DNA of 15,237 nt from Candidatus Latescibacterota bacterium. Its GTDB lineage: Bacteria; Latescibacterota; MVCY01; DTYK01. Both the position numbers and the translations under genes were made by a program. Of the stretch, positions 5,312 through 13,411 are shown in pieces (within the stretch, counting starts at the first letter, position 1; every line of letters starts with the position of its first letter). The notes under the pieces were generated by a model that saw only the letters and a program-made list of their open reading frames with translations, did no database searches and was not told the DNA's origin. The stretch covers positions 1 to 15,237 of the forward strand of contig DTYK01000281.1 of the NCBI GenBank assembly GCA_012961925.1, in the 5' to 3' direction.

Positions 5312-7924
5312 TCACTCCTCCACACCCGCAAACACGCTCACAAAAGCCACGCTGCTACTTGTTGTACGATTTTTAAAGTACTTTGTCTGCATCCTGAAAC
5401 CGATCTTGGTCGCAAGTCTGTATCCTAAAAAGTGAGACGTGTTGGACAACTGCAGTGCGTAAACGATGCCATAATAATCCTGATCCCTGTCGATAAGATT
5501 GAAGAACTTGGTGTACTCCACTCCGCCCTGTAACACCATGCCCTCAACCACCGGATAGTCAACCAACAAGAAGAGGATTTCGGAAAGCTCTTTGATATTG
5601 GGACGTCCCTTCTTGAAGGGAGTCTGATATTTGTACATGCTCTTCACCTTAGGTCTGATAAGAATGCCTCGCAACTTTAATGTATAATCGAATTTATTGA
5701 TTAACCCGAAGAAACGCGAGTCCCTGTTCAGAGTTGGGTGATCTTTCCGTTGGTGGTAGAATTCATACTTCAACTTGTTGATCAGATTCGAATAAGGGAT
5801 GCCGACGTAATGGAAGCTTGCATAGGTCGTATTCACCGTTGTGTTGGGGCAGACTAAGGGATCGGCAAATGGCTGCAGAGAACCTATCGTGCCTGTTGGC
5901 TGGGTCCACTGCAAAAGGTCATCAGGAACATCATCCTGCACCACCCTCAGGTTGTCAAACACCTGGAGGACTCCCACGCCGGGAAAATCCTTCTCATACG
6001 CCAGCAGCCCATATGTAGAACGATTTTCCTTGGCCTTGGATATCATCCACTCCTTTAAATATCCACCCGAGAGTTTAAGTCCGGGCAAGACCTCTGCGCC
6101 AACATAGAAATTGTAACCACGGTGATCCTTCTTATAGGGATAGTCCGGCTCATTGTCGTTCTCGAAGCGGTCGATCACAGTATTGTTGTTCATATCCATA
6201 CCGAACAGGTACTCGGGAGGATCGACATTGTACTGAAGGAAGGGCTCGGCGTAATCGGGTTCATAATTGAGGTTCTGATTGAAGTCGGACACCCTATCAT
6301 TATTCTCATCAAGGCCAGGAAAGATACCGTCTACCTTAGAAATGTCGTTGCCCAAGCGCTGGTTTACGCTGGCTCTCTCCCAGTCAGGATATCTGTCCTG
6401 GTCATCGTTGTCGTCAACGAACTCAAACCAGTACAAGCGGTCGTTCTCATAATAGATTTTTCCAGTGCCGTCGCATATATAAGCTGTGGTGCTATAATCA
6501 GGATCTATACTGAAGGCTTCCCCGTATGCATACCAGGGAAAGGCCAGTTTTGAGATGTTCACGTACCAGGCCTTGCTCCTTGAGGTGGCAAGGGAGTGCA
6601 CTTCGATGTCCGGGTTCCGGTTAGGAAAGCGGCGGTATCTCCTGTTTATGTCATATTCTGCCCTGATGCTCCAACCATAGACATCTTTCAGTTCGAAGGT
6701 GAATCCATATATCTCATTCCCAGTGGGCAGACCATACTCAAACCTCACAACCTTCTGGTTGGTGGCGTCATTAACGTTCCCTGGAGCACTCACCACAGGA
6801 AGGAATACCTCATTCCTATTAACATCAACCTGTAGATTTGACGTAACTTCAACCTTATAGTCATTAGCCAGGACAAGTTCAAACCCTATCCTCCTGAACC
6901 AGCTAACGTCCCTCAGGTTCCCCTCTTCGTCCACATAGGAGTAATCTGAGAGGTCATACACCAAGTAGATCCGCTCCGAGCCGTTTGCTTCCCAATGGCC
7001 TTCACGACGGATCCCTCCTCTGATCTCCGGATTACCGGGACCAAGGTCGGCCTCCCTTCCATCAATATAGATCTTCTCTGTAAACAGCATCGCACCGCCA
7101 ACACCATCTTCCGGCGAATCATCCGAAAGCCTTATGGTGATCCTTCTCACCTTACCCCAGTTCTGGCCGCTGGTCAAGCGCCCTTTAAGCGAATTCTCGA
7201 CCCAGTCATCAATGCTCCGGGTGTTATATGCATTGACGTAAGTAGCGCCCAGCTCAGCAAAGTCACCGATTCTCACAACCCCTCTGAGACCTATAAAGTT
7301 GGTATGGTCTGTTGCAGTCTCCGGAGGATCGTCATCTTCCTTGCGTTCGACCCCCGGGTTATTGATGCGTGATGCCAGTGCTGTAAGGGAATACTTGTCC
7401 GAAAGAAAATCCCACTGGAGTCCATTAAATGAGGGCTTTGAGAAGGTAAGGGGGGTTAGAGTGGTCCTGATCGCATCGCCAATCGTCAGGGCGGTATAAT
7501 ACTGCCCCCTTGAACTTGCGGAAATCAACACCCTGTCGAACCAGCTTCCATACCTGGGGCTCTTAAAGATCTGACTCCCAAGGTCCCTTGGCTGTATCTC
7601 TTGCCATTCGTAAATCTTCCAACCACGCGTTATATAGTTACCATAGATGTCATAATATCTGGCGCCTTCAAGCACAACCGGGACGTATCGTTCGTAAAGA
7701 TCTTTGGCATAGTTGGTATATCTCCACTGTTCCCATCCAAACTCGTAGTAAAGCTCCTGGGGAAGATACCACTTCCTGAGACTGGGCTCCAGAGCAGCCA
7801 TGCGTGTCTTCGGTCCCACCGGTGTAAGGGGTTCAAATGCGGTGGACCTCAGTTGAGCGGCTGAAGTGACAAAAGAGCCGAATAACCCCAGCAATAAAAG
7901 GACCGCCATACGGTTCCTTCCCAT
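5312..7924 (-). CDS. Large secreted protein, probable outer-membrane barrel with calcium-loop-like repeats
   Basis: I do not recognise a named family. The 870-aa protein has a Sec signal peptide (about 1-23, cut near SAAQ). An aromatic-rich N-terminal part has alternating strands (TALTIGDAIRTTLTPLTF, about 144-161). A beta-sandwich-like stretch (about 255-365) ends RIGFELVLANDYKVEV. An acidic segment (about 503-600) carries Asp/Asn loops such as DDNDDQD, DENNDRVSD and DMNNNTVID, which look like thrombospondin-3 or dockerin-type calcium loops. The last 270 residues alternate polar and hydrophobic residues in the way of outer-membrane beta-strands, but the C-terminus (GVEE) lacks the usual terminal aromatic. 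The ATG at 7924 follows AAGGAGG by seven bases. It is the last gene of the four-gene envelope operon. Function is unknown; secretion to the outer membrane or surface is inferred. Confidence 0.85.
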   Translation of the reverse strand: MGRNRMAVLLLLGLFGSFVTSAAQLRSTAFEPLTPVGPKTRMAALEPSLRKWYLPQELYYEFGWEQWRYTNYAKDLYERYVPVVLEGARYYDIYGNYITRGWKIYEWQEIQPRDLGSQIFKSPRYGSWFDRVLISASSRGQYYTALTIGDAIRTTLTPLTFSKPSFNGLQWDFLSDKYSLTALASRINNPGVERKEDDDPPETATDHTNFIGLRGVVRIGDFAELGATYVNAYNTRSIDDWVENSLKGRLTSGQNWGKVRRITIRLSDDSPEDGVGGAMLFTEKIYIDGREADLGPGNPEIRGGIRREGHWEANGSERIYLVYDLSDYSYVDEEGNLRDVSWFRRIGFELVLANDYKVEVTSNLQVDVNRNEVFLPVVSAPGNVNDATNQKVVRFEYGLPTGNEIYGFTFELKDVYGWSIRAEYDINRRYRRFPNRNPDIEVHSLATSRSKAWYVNISKLAFPWYAYGEAFSIDPDYSTTAYICDGTGKIYYENDRLYWFEFVDDNDDQDRYPDWERASVNQRLGNDISKVDGIFPGLDENNDRVSDFNQNLNYEPDYAEPFLQYNVDPPEYLFGMDMNNNTVIDRFENDNEPDYPYKKDHRGYNFYVGAEVLPGLKLSGGYLKEWMISKAKENRSTYGLLAYEKDFPGVGVLQVFDNLRVVQDDVPDDLLQWTQPTGTIGSLQPFADPLVCPNTTVNTTYASFHYVGIPYSNLINKLKYEFYHQRKDHPTLNRDSRFFGLINKFDYTLKLRGILIRPKVKSMYKYQTPFKKGRPNIKELSEILFLLVDYPVVEGMVLQGGVEYTKFFNLIDRDQDYYGIVYALQLSNTSHFLGYRLATKIGFRMQTKYFKNRTTSSSVAFVSVFAGVEE

Positions 7925-7947
7925 CTCAACGCCTCCTTTTAACTTGA

Positions 7948-7962
7948 TCCCGTATTGCGGGA
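7948..7962. other. Short intercistronic hairpin
   Basis: A 5-bp inverted repeat, TCCCG / CGGGA, encloses a 5-base loop. It sits in the 42-base gap between the 810-aa gene stop and the Shine-Dalgarno site of the 870-aa gene. No T-run follows on the minus strand, so it is not a convincing terminator. It may set mRNA stability or relative expression of the two genes, or belong to a dispersed palindromic family. No second copy is seen here. Confidence 0.5.
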
Positions 7963-7966
7963 CAGG

Positions 7967-10399
7967 TCAATAAACTACGGCAACTGTCCGGCTCACCCTC
8001 GTCTTGCCGGCATCCCCGTCAACTTTGATCTCGCAGATGTAAAGTCCCGGGCTCACAAGATGGCCCTCCGCTCCTTTTCCATCCCACAAGATGCCGGAGA
8101 CCCTTCCTGTTGTGCCCTGTTGGTTGAAAGGTTCAGCAACCATATCTCCTCTCAGATCGTAAATTCGGACGGTCACCTGACGTGTCCTGTCCACCTTCAG
8201 AAGGGTGAAACTCAGTTCCAATCTGTCATTTATCCCATCACCATTTGGCGTTATTACCTCGGGCTCGATGACAAGATCCTTTATGAGCTCTTCGGTGTAC
8301 GACAAGCTGGGCACCCGCACAGTGGTGGCGTTTTTCATTTTTGGATCAGGTTCTACCCTTTGTAAGAGTCCTCGCACACGGCTGTTTCCGACCAGGACCG
8401 AGAAGGTAGTCCCATTCACAAAGATTGTATCCCTGAAGGTCACCTCCACCGTATCCCTTCTCACCACCTGAGGAAGTTGGACGAAGAGGGTGTCCGACCT
8501 AAACTCGATTCGGCTTGGTTTTTTCTCAACCCCCCGAATCCTTAGATGGACCGTATCAGTCCGGGTAGGAAAGATCAAGACTTGGTTGAAACCGACATTC
8601 CCTGGCTTATAGGTGGGAACGATTGTAAAGGTGAACTCCCGGCGTCTGGCAGGTTCGGAAACCTCCCTCGGCGAGATCCAGCCGATGAGGCTATCAGCGG
8701 CAGGTTTTGTAAATGAGAGGGTTATCGAGTCCAGAAAGGGGGCAACATCAAGATCTTCAGAGTAAAGGTTTGCTTCGATGAAGAGATATCTGCGTGGGGA
8801 CGGTGATTTGAAATCTTCGCCTGAACGTTTGTAGGGACCACTCCACGGACTCCATAGTGCCTCCACCGGCACTGTTTCTGTCATCGTATCACCCCGGAAA
8901 AACTTAGGAAGTGAGTTGTATGCCTCCTCGCTTATCTCGTTTCCAGATCTATCGTAATAATGTGTTATTAACTGGACATCATTACCTGTCCTTGTGCGGA
9001 ACTCAATCTTCGTGCCAAGAGGTGGTGAGGGGCTCCAGGAGAGCGAGGTCAGATTCGCTGAAGTACCAAGGTCGATCAAGTTTGAACGCAAAGTTACACC
9101 TGGAATTACCCCTTCCCCGAAGACCTGAATCTGATTAATAGCACCGGCAGGAACCTGGCGACCAGGAAACCCTCCACCGTAGTCATGGTGAAAGAAAATA
9201 TAGCGCACCCTCCTGGGTGAAAACAGGATATCAAAGTTCCACAATTGTGGAAGGTCGTCGTTCTTAACATCGGCTACCTCCTCCCATACAAGAGGCCTTC
9301 CCTTCACCTTCCAGACATCCCCAAGTGCGTAAGCAGCTTCCGTACCATCGGACACATATAGTTTGAAACCGTCCATTTCATCTATCAAACCTGGTGGGGT
9401 TCGCCACACTGGAAGCGATATAATTCGAATGGCAGTCACCCAGAAGACATTTCCCAGGTCGATCCAAAACCACCCGTACCTCTCCCAATCTGTACTGTGC
9501 GTTATCTTCTGGTGGGACCAAAGATTACCATCGATTAGATCCATGGGATCCCCCATGTATACCTCAGCCGATCCCCCCCGTTGGAGAATCCCATCAACTA
9601 CATTCTGTAAAGCCCAAACTTCAATTTCCGCAAGCCCTGTTCCCTCTACCTTTTTGCCGAAGACAAGCTTCACGTGTTGAAGGGCCATGCCGAGCAGTAG
9701 GTTACCCTGACGATCTTTGAGAAGATCTTCTCGAACGAAGACCACCTCCCGGTCTTCCGCTTCCCGGGGCAGGGTTCCACCGCTGGCAACATAGTTCTCC
9801 TCAGTGTCAAACACAATCTCAAAGATATGCTTATCATTGGGTCTTACTGTCCTCGCCACCTCAATGTAGTCCAGGGCCTGAGACGTCTTACTCCCCGGGA
9901 ATTTCGGCCAACCATCCGAGACGAAAACCCTGAACTCCGGAAATGGCCTCTTATCCTCGGGAAATACTATCCTAATTCGTTTAGCCGTCACTCCAAAACC
10001 TAAATCTAAACTGATCCACCAACTATCCAACGGATCATTCATTGAGGGCATCCAGTAAGTATAGGGCTTACCGTCTATAACCCGTTTTGCTATACCGTCA
10101 TTTGCGCCCGCCTTCACCCCACCAACGATCTTACGTCCCCAACGTTCATACTCATATTCAGGGGCTTTAACGGCTGCATTGATCTCCCTCTTTACCCGGC
10201 CCAATTTGATACGGCCATATGGCGTAACCTCCACCACACCTTCTACACCCTTATCGCCAAAGTCTCCAAGCCTTCTGCCGTTAAATGTCCACTTCAACCA
10301 GTCTGCCTTTGAACCGATTGTAATCTCCCCTCCCCCCGAACTAACCGGCCAGAGAAGAGAGAGAGCTAATAAAACAGACCAGAAGACCTCCTTCTTCAT
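7967..10399 (-). CDS. Secreted discoidin-like/FlgD-Ig-like surface protein (810 aa)
   Basis: This is a predicted exported adhesin-like protein of unknown partner. It has a signal peptide (about 1-23). Two F5/8 type C (discoidin)-like modules follow: about 95-265 (IDGKPYTYWMP, WWISLDLG, FRVFVSDG) and about 285-430 (LIDGNLWSH, WFWIDLGNV, FKLYVSDG). Next come beta-rich linkers (about 435-690) including SWSPSPPLGTKIEFRTRTG. The C-terminal Ig fold (about 710-810) has TPNGDGIND, VTVRIYDLRG, WDGKG and SPGLYICEI, like FlgD-Ig or CHU_C domains. It ends SRTVAVVY, almost the same as the upstream 642-aa protein, so the two are paralogs. The ATG at 10399 follows AAAGGGG by eight bases. It lies in the operon between its paralog and the 870-aa barrel-like protein. 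Binding to a glycan or another surface protein is inference from the domain types. Confidence 0.88.
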   Translation of the reverse strand: MKKEVFWSVLLALSLLWPVSSGGGEITIGSKADWLKWTFNGRRLGDFGDKGVEGVVEVTPYGRIKLGRVKREINAAVKAPEYEYERWGRKIVGGVKAGANDGIAKRVIDGKPYTYWMPSMNDPLDSWWISLDLGFGVTAKRIRIVFPEDKRPFPEFRVFVSDGWPKFPGSKTSQALDYIEVARTVRPNDKHIFEIVFDTEENYVASGGTLPREAEDREVVFVREDLLKDRQGNLLLGMALQHVKLVFGKKVEGTGLAEIEVWALQNVVDGILQRGGSAEVYMGDPMDLIDGNLWSHQKITHSTDWERYGWFWIDLGNVFWVTAIRIISLPVWRTPPGLIDEMDGFKLYVSDGTEAAYALGDVWKVKGRPLVWEEVADVKNDDLPQLWNFDILFSPRRVRYIFFHHDYGGGFPGRQVPAGAINQIQVFGEGVIPGVTLRSNLIDLGTSANLTSLSWSPSPPLGTKIEFRTRTGNDVQLITHYYDRSGNEISEEAYNSLPKFFRGDTMTETVPVEALWSPWSGPYKRSGEDFKSPSPRRYLFIEANLYSEDLDVAPFLDSITLSFTKPAADSLIGWISPREVSEPARRREFTFTIVPTYKPGNVGFNQVLIFPTRTDTVHLRIRGVEKKPSRIEFRSDTLFVQLPQVVRRDTVEVTFRDTIFVNGTTFSVLVGNSRVRGLLQRVEPDPKMKNATTVRVPSLSYTEELIKDLVIEPEVITPNGDGINDRLELSFTLLKVDRTRQVTVRIYDLRGDMVAEPFNQQGTTGRVSGILWDGKGAEGHLVSPGLYICEIKVDGDAGKTRVSRTVAVVY

Positions 10400-10464
10400 C
10401 GTTTAAACCCCTTTAAGATACTCAAAAGACAACGTTTACGCCCTACCCCAATTTTCTTGAATCT

Positions 10465-12393
10465 TCAGTATATGACGGCGACAGTCCGACTCTTCTCAAA
10501 CCTCTCCTTATCGCCCTCTAAGGTGACCCTGACAATGTACAGACCGGGGCGCACGAGGTTATTATCATCGTCAAGTCCATCCCAACTCACTGAAAGTTCC
10601 TTGGCTGGTAGCGAAGCGGAGAAAAGTTCTCTGACCCGTGCCCCTGAAAGCCCATACACATTCACGGAAACTGGAGCCGTGCCCACAACTTGAAAGACCT
10701 TAAAGTAAATATTTGTCGTTTCGTTGACACCATCTCCATTAGGTGTGAAGGGATTGGGTGAGATCTCCATATCCCCTATGATCTCTCCTAAGGATTTTTC
10801 GGAGGCCCTGACGGCAAGATCTCCGAACCTATCTTCTTCAATAAGTTGAGGCAGTCCCTCTATCCAACTGGCAAAAGCCCTGCCTGCAAAAACAAAACCA
10901 TACAATAATATGGAACAGTCAAAGACAACCTCAAGGGAATCTTCATCGGAAGCAACCCTGTTGCCATTCAGAAGCCGAAGGGCCAGCACCTTCTCCTGTT
11001 CCACTACGTTATAATCCTCGGGAAGGAGCTCTCTGCCACCTAATTTTACACTTTTCACCGTCGCGCGAACAGGAGTATCTATAAGAAGAGAATCAAAACC
11101 CGAGTCCTTGTTCGTTATCGTCGGCTCGACGAGATACCTGAAAGTGACGGGTTTTCCCAGATCAACACCGATGTTCGGAGATATCTTGCCGGTAAGTCGC
11201 CGGGCAACAGCAGGCTGTGAATATTCGAAGGAGACGTTGTCAACCTTCGCCCTGGTCATGGGCTCCTTATTTTTCAGGATGATCCTGATCTGGATATATT
11301 GCCGCGGCCCGGAAGCAATGATCCCCTTCCCAGGGCTTTGGTAAGGCGGTGACCAGAGGCTCCAGTTCTCCGTGTCATCTATACCCCCACGACCTCGCTC
11401 CTTGGCTGAGAGGCCTTTCCAGAGATTCTCATTCTCCTTATCCGTTGCCCCGGTTAATTCCTCCTCCTCACCTATATCATTTATCCTGAAGTAGCGGAGG
11501 GCAGTCTTGTCTCTCCCCACCTTGGTTTGGATAACTATATCCGTTCCAGGATCCTTCTCAGCGACCCAGCTTATGGTTCCGAAGTTCGCAATGTCACCGA
11601 GGTCGATCACCTCTGAAAGAAAGGTGGCGGTACGGAGGTATCCCTCTCCTCTGATCTCAAGCTGGTCTATCTCAAAGGCATCCCGGGCCGCACTCCTCAA
11701 TTTGAGGTAGCGTATATGCTGAGGTTGGAAAGTTGTATCATCAACCACAGGCTGTTCATTAACTGGAACCGCACTCAAAAGGTGGTAAATCGGGCGTCCA
11801 TTTTCGTCCATATTTTCAGGAGATCCATCGTTAGCCCATAGCTCATAGCCCTTCATATAGTAATCTTCATGCCAACCCCAGTCAAAGTCAGGGTATTTGT
11901 CCACAAAGGGCATCTGGCTGTGCAGGGGATAAAACTTAACTTCGTCCACGGGGAAAGGTGTACCCAGGTCAGCATAGATAGTGACCCCTAAGTTATTCCC
12001 GCGCCGATTAAAGTAATCAAAGGAAAGTGTATCCTCGAGACCGTCGGCCAATGTAAGTATATCTCTCCTTCTCCCCCAGGCTATATGAGGACTCCAAAGA
12101 CGCCCATCACCCTCTTTATAGTCGTACCCATACACGTCACCCCAAAGCCCAGATCCCGCGAACAGCCGACCTTCCCTCCATAACTGGTTCAGTATGTTCA
12201 CGTCCCTGGTGATCTTCACCGGCTGGATCCAACCGGATTCGGCAGTATCATCTATATGCTTAACGGACCTCATGGACTCGCCCCATGGGTGTTCGTCATC
12301 CCCTATGACGTAGGTCTTGATTTCAGCCCGGCCAGAACCGATAGAGATCACTAAAGACAAGATCCCACTAAGAACTAATGTTCCTTTCATCAT
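10465..12393 (-). CDS. Secreted discoidin-like/FlgD-Ig-like surface protein (642 aa)
   Basis: This is a predicted exported protein, paralogous to the 810-aa neighbour but with a single discoidin-like module. It has a signal peptide (about 1-23). The discoidin-like region is about 85-250 (NNLGVTIYADLG, VDEVKFYPL, GYELWANDGS, HIRYLKLRS, FEIDQLEIRGEG). The shared linker is about 255-500 (VIDLGDIANFGTISW, GTDIVIQTKVG, SLWSPPY). The C-terminal Ig fold (about 540-642) has NPFTPNGDGVNE, VSVNVYGLSG, WDGLDDDNN and RPGLYIVRV, ending SRTVAVIY. Matching linkers and C-termini point to gene duplication followed by divergence. The start is ATG at 12393 (or the adjacent ATG at 12390), eight bases after a GGAGGAGAG site. 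It is the second gene of the operon. Ligand is unknown. Confidence 0.87.
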   Translation of the reverse strand: MMKGTLVLSGILSLVISIGSGRAEIKTYVIGDDEHPWGESMRSVKHIDDTAESGWIQPVKITRDVNILNQLWREGRLFAGSGLWGDVYGYDYKEGDGRLWSPHIAWGRRRDILTLADGLEDTLSFDYFNRRGNNLGVTIYADLGTPFPVDEVKFYPLHSQMPFVDKYPDFDWGWHEDYYMKGYELWANDGSPENMDENGRPIYHLLSAVPVNEQPVVDDTTFQPQHIRYLKLRSAARDAFEIDQLEIRGEGYLRTATFLSEVIDLGDIANFGTISWVAEKDPGTDIVIQTKVGRDKTALRYFRINDIGEEEELTGATDKENENLWKGLSAKERGRGGIDDTENWSLWSPPYQSPGKGIIASGPRQYIQIRIILKNKEPMTRAKVDNVSFEYSQPAVARRLTGKISPNIGVDLGKPVTFRYLVEPTITNKDSGFDSLLIDTPVRATVKSVKLGGRELLPEDYNVVEQEKVLALRLLNGNRVASDEDSLEVVFDCSILLYGFVFAGRAFASWIEGLPQLIEEDRFGDLAVRASEKSLGEIIGDMEISPNPFTPNGDGVNETTNIYFKVFQVVGTAPVSVNVYGLSGARVRELFSASLPAKELSVSWDGLDDDNNLVRPGLYIVRVTLEGDKERFEKSRTVAVIY

Positions 12394-12545
12394 CTTGGAT
12401 TCTCTCCTCCTTAATCATCATGCAGCCCGATTGAAAGAAGACCAATTTCCCTCTTTCTGCCAGTTCATCGATTAAAAATGGACCGGCTTTTAAGACATTA
12501 CGAGGGATATTGTGATATGCATGCTAATGAAGGAGCAGGCCATTA
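12394..12545 (-). other. Intergenic region between the lipoprotein and the 642-aa protein
   Basis: This 152-base gap holds a strong Shine-Dalgarno sequence (AAGGAGGAG) for the downstream gene. I find no clear hairpin terminator or promoter, so read-through from the lipoprotein gene is likely. One minus-strand frame (12523 to 12368) stays open for about 50 codons and translates plausibly (for example AGPFLIDELAERGKLVFF). It has no start codon before its internal ATG pair and follows a TAG. It may be a gene remnant or chance. Confidence 0.4.
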
Positions 12546-13316
12546 TCATCGCACACCTGGCTTCCTCGTGACCAGAAGGGGATAACGGATCCTGTCTACA
12601 TCCCGTTGAAAATGGTACTCAAGATCCAGTGTCTCCACTGGCCTGCCCCACGAATCAAATCTGAGCGCTATATCCTCTATTCGAACGGTTATCTGCCGCA
12701 CATCCTCATCAAGTGGCGGGAATACAACGTAACCCGAACGTTCCTGTCCGCTAAAGATAAACTCTTTCGGGGGATAGAGAGTACGTTCAAGAATGTCGGT
12801 CCTTTCCTTGTACTTAGCATAAGGATTGCCAGCATATCCGGTAACATAAGGGAGGTAATACTCCTTCAACTGTGCCACATTTAAGGGGGAATAAATACGA
12901 TTGTTTTGAGATGTGATGGTCATCTTATAAGGGTTGACAAGCATCTTTGGGTAAATGTAATTCTTTACCGAAAGACAGAAGACGGTGAAGCGCTGAGGGG
13001 TCAATTGCTCACCCCGAGGAACCCAGTTGCCATATGTGAAGGGATTGGTGGATTCTTTTCCTCTGTGCGATTGGCCTGGAAATCTACGGTTTAGTTCCTC
13101 ATCAGGGATAGGTCGAAGACCAATCTCCAGTCTTTCATACACATAGAGAACCGTCCCGTCATCAAGGACACGCATACCCGGCCCTTGTTTCTCCCTAAGG
13201 GGCTGAAGCGAGCCCACTCTATAACGATAGGTGCATCCGGAGAGAACTAATCCGAGAAAGGCCAGGTAACATCCAAAAATCACAGCGATTCTCAAGCGTA
13301 ATATTTTCATCGCCAT
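12546..13316 (-). CDS. Predicted outer-membrane lipoprotein, unknown function
   Basis: I do not recognise this family by name. The 256-aa protein has a hydrophobic leader and a lipobox LSGC with the acylated Cys at residue 28. The +2 residue is Thr, not Asp, so sorting to the outer membrane is expected by the E. coli rule. The mature part is beta-rich. SGQERSGYVVFPPLDEDV (189-206) followed by QITVRIEDIALRFDSWG looks like the central strands of DUF4352-like lipoprotein beta-sandwiches, but that is only resemblance. Two starts are possible: ATG at 13316 (AGGA four bases upstream) or ATG at 13310 (AGGA ten bases upstream, giving MKILRLRIAV). It is the first gene of the operon with the two discoidin proteins and the barrel-like protein, perhaps as an assembly or anchoring partner. 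Confidence 0.85.
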   Translation of the reverse strand: MAMKILRLRIAVIFGCYLAFLGLVLSGCTYRYRVGSLQPLREKQGPGMRVLDDGTVLYVYERLEIGLRPIPDEELNRRFPGQSHRGKESTNPFTYGNWVPRGEQLTPQRFTVFCLSVKNYIYPKMLVNPYKMTITSQNNRIYSPLNVAQLKEYYLPYVTGYAGNPYAKYKERTDILERTLYPPKEFIFSGQERSGYVVFPPLDEDVRQITVRIEDIALRFDSWGRPVETLDLEYHFQRDVDRIRYPLLVTRKPGVR

Positions 13317-13325
13317 AAAATCCTG

Positions 13326-13354
13326 TTTATATCTGTTATCATCTCAATTATCAA
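13326..13354 (-). promoter_or_regulatory. Sigma70-like promoter of the four-gene surface operon
   Basis: On the minus strand the -35 box is TTGATA (13349-13354), the spacer is 17 bases, and the -10 box is TATAAA (13326-13331). The -35 box begins inside the T-tract of the upstream terminator. Transcription would begin near 13319, only about three bases before the first ATG (13316). The mRNA would then be leaderless or nearly so and would exclude the AGGA motif. Confidence 0.7.
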
Positions 13355-13391
13355 AAAGGGGAGCGGGCAACAGTCTTTACCGCTCCCCTTT
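13355..13391 (-). terminator. Strong intrinsic terminator after the CBM9-like gene
   Basis: A perfect 12-bp stem, AAAGGGGAGCGG (13355-13366) with its complement (13380-13391), encloses a 13-base loop and continues into five Ts on the minus strand. It starts 20 bases below the stop of the CBM9-like protein gene. The plus strand also has a short T-run after the stem, so weak bidirectional function is possible. Confidence 0.92.
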
Positions 13392-13411
13392 GAGGTGTCA
13401 CGGCTTATAGT

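Noticed and set aside
6122..6553. A 143-codon plus-strand frame opposite the 870-aa protein gene, rich in Ile and Val
   Set aside because: It is the complement of the Asp/Asn-rich segment (GAT/GAC codons read back as ATC/GTC). It has no ribosome site or homology and lies wholly inside a convincing gene.
7948..7962. Hairpin between the 810-aa and 870-aa genes as a terminator
   Set aside because: The stem is only five base pairs and no T-run follows on the sense strand, so read-through within the operon is more likely.
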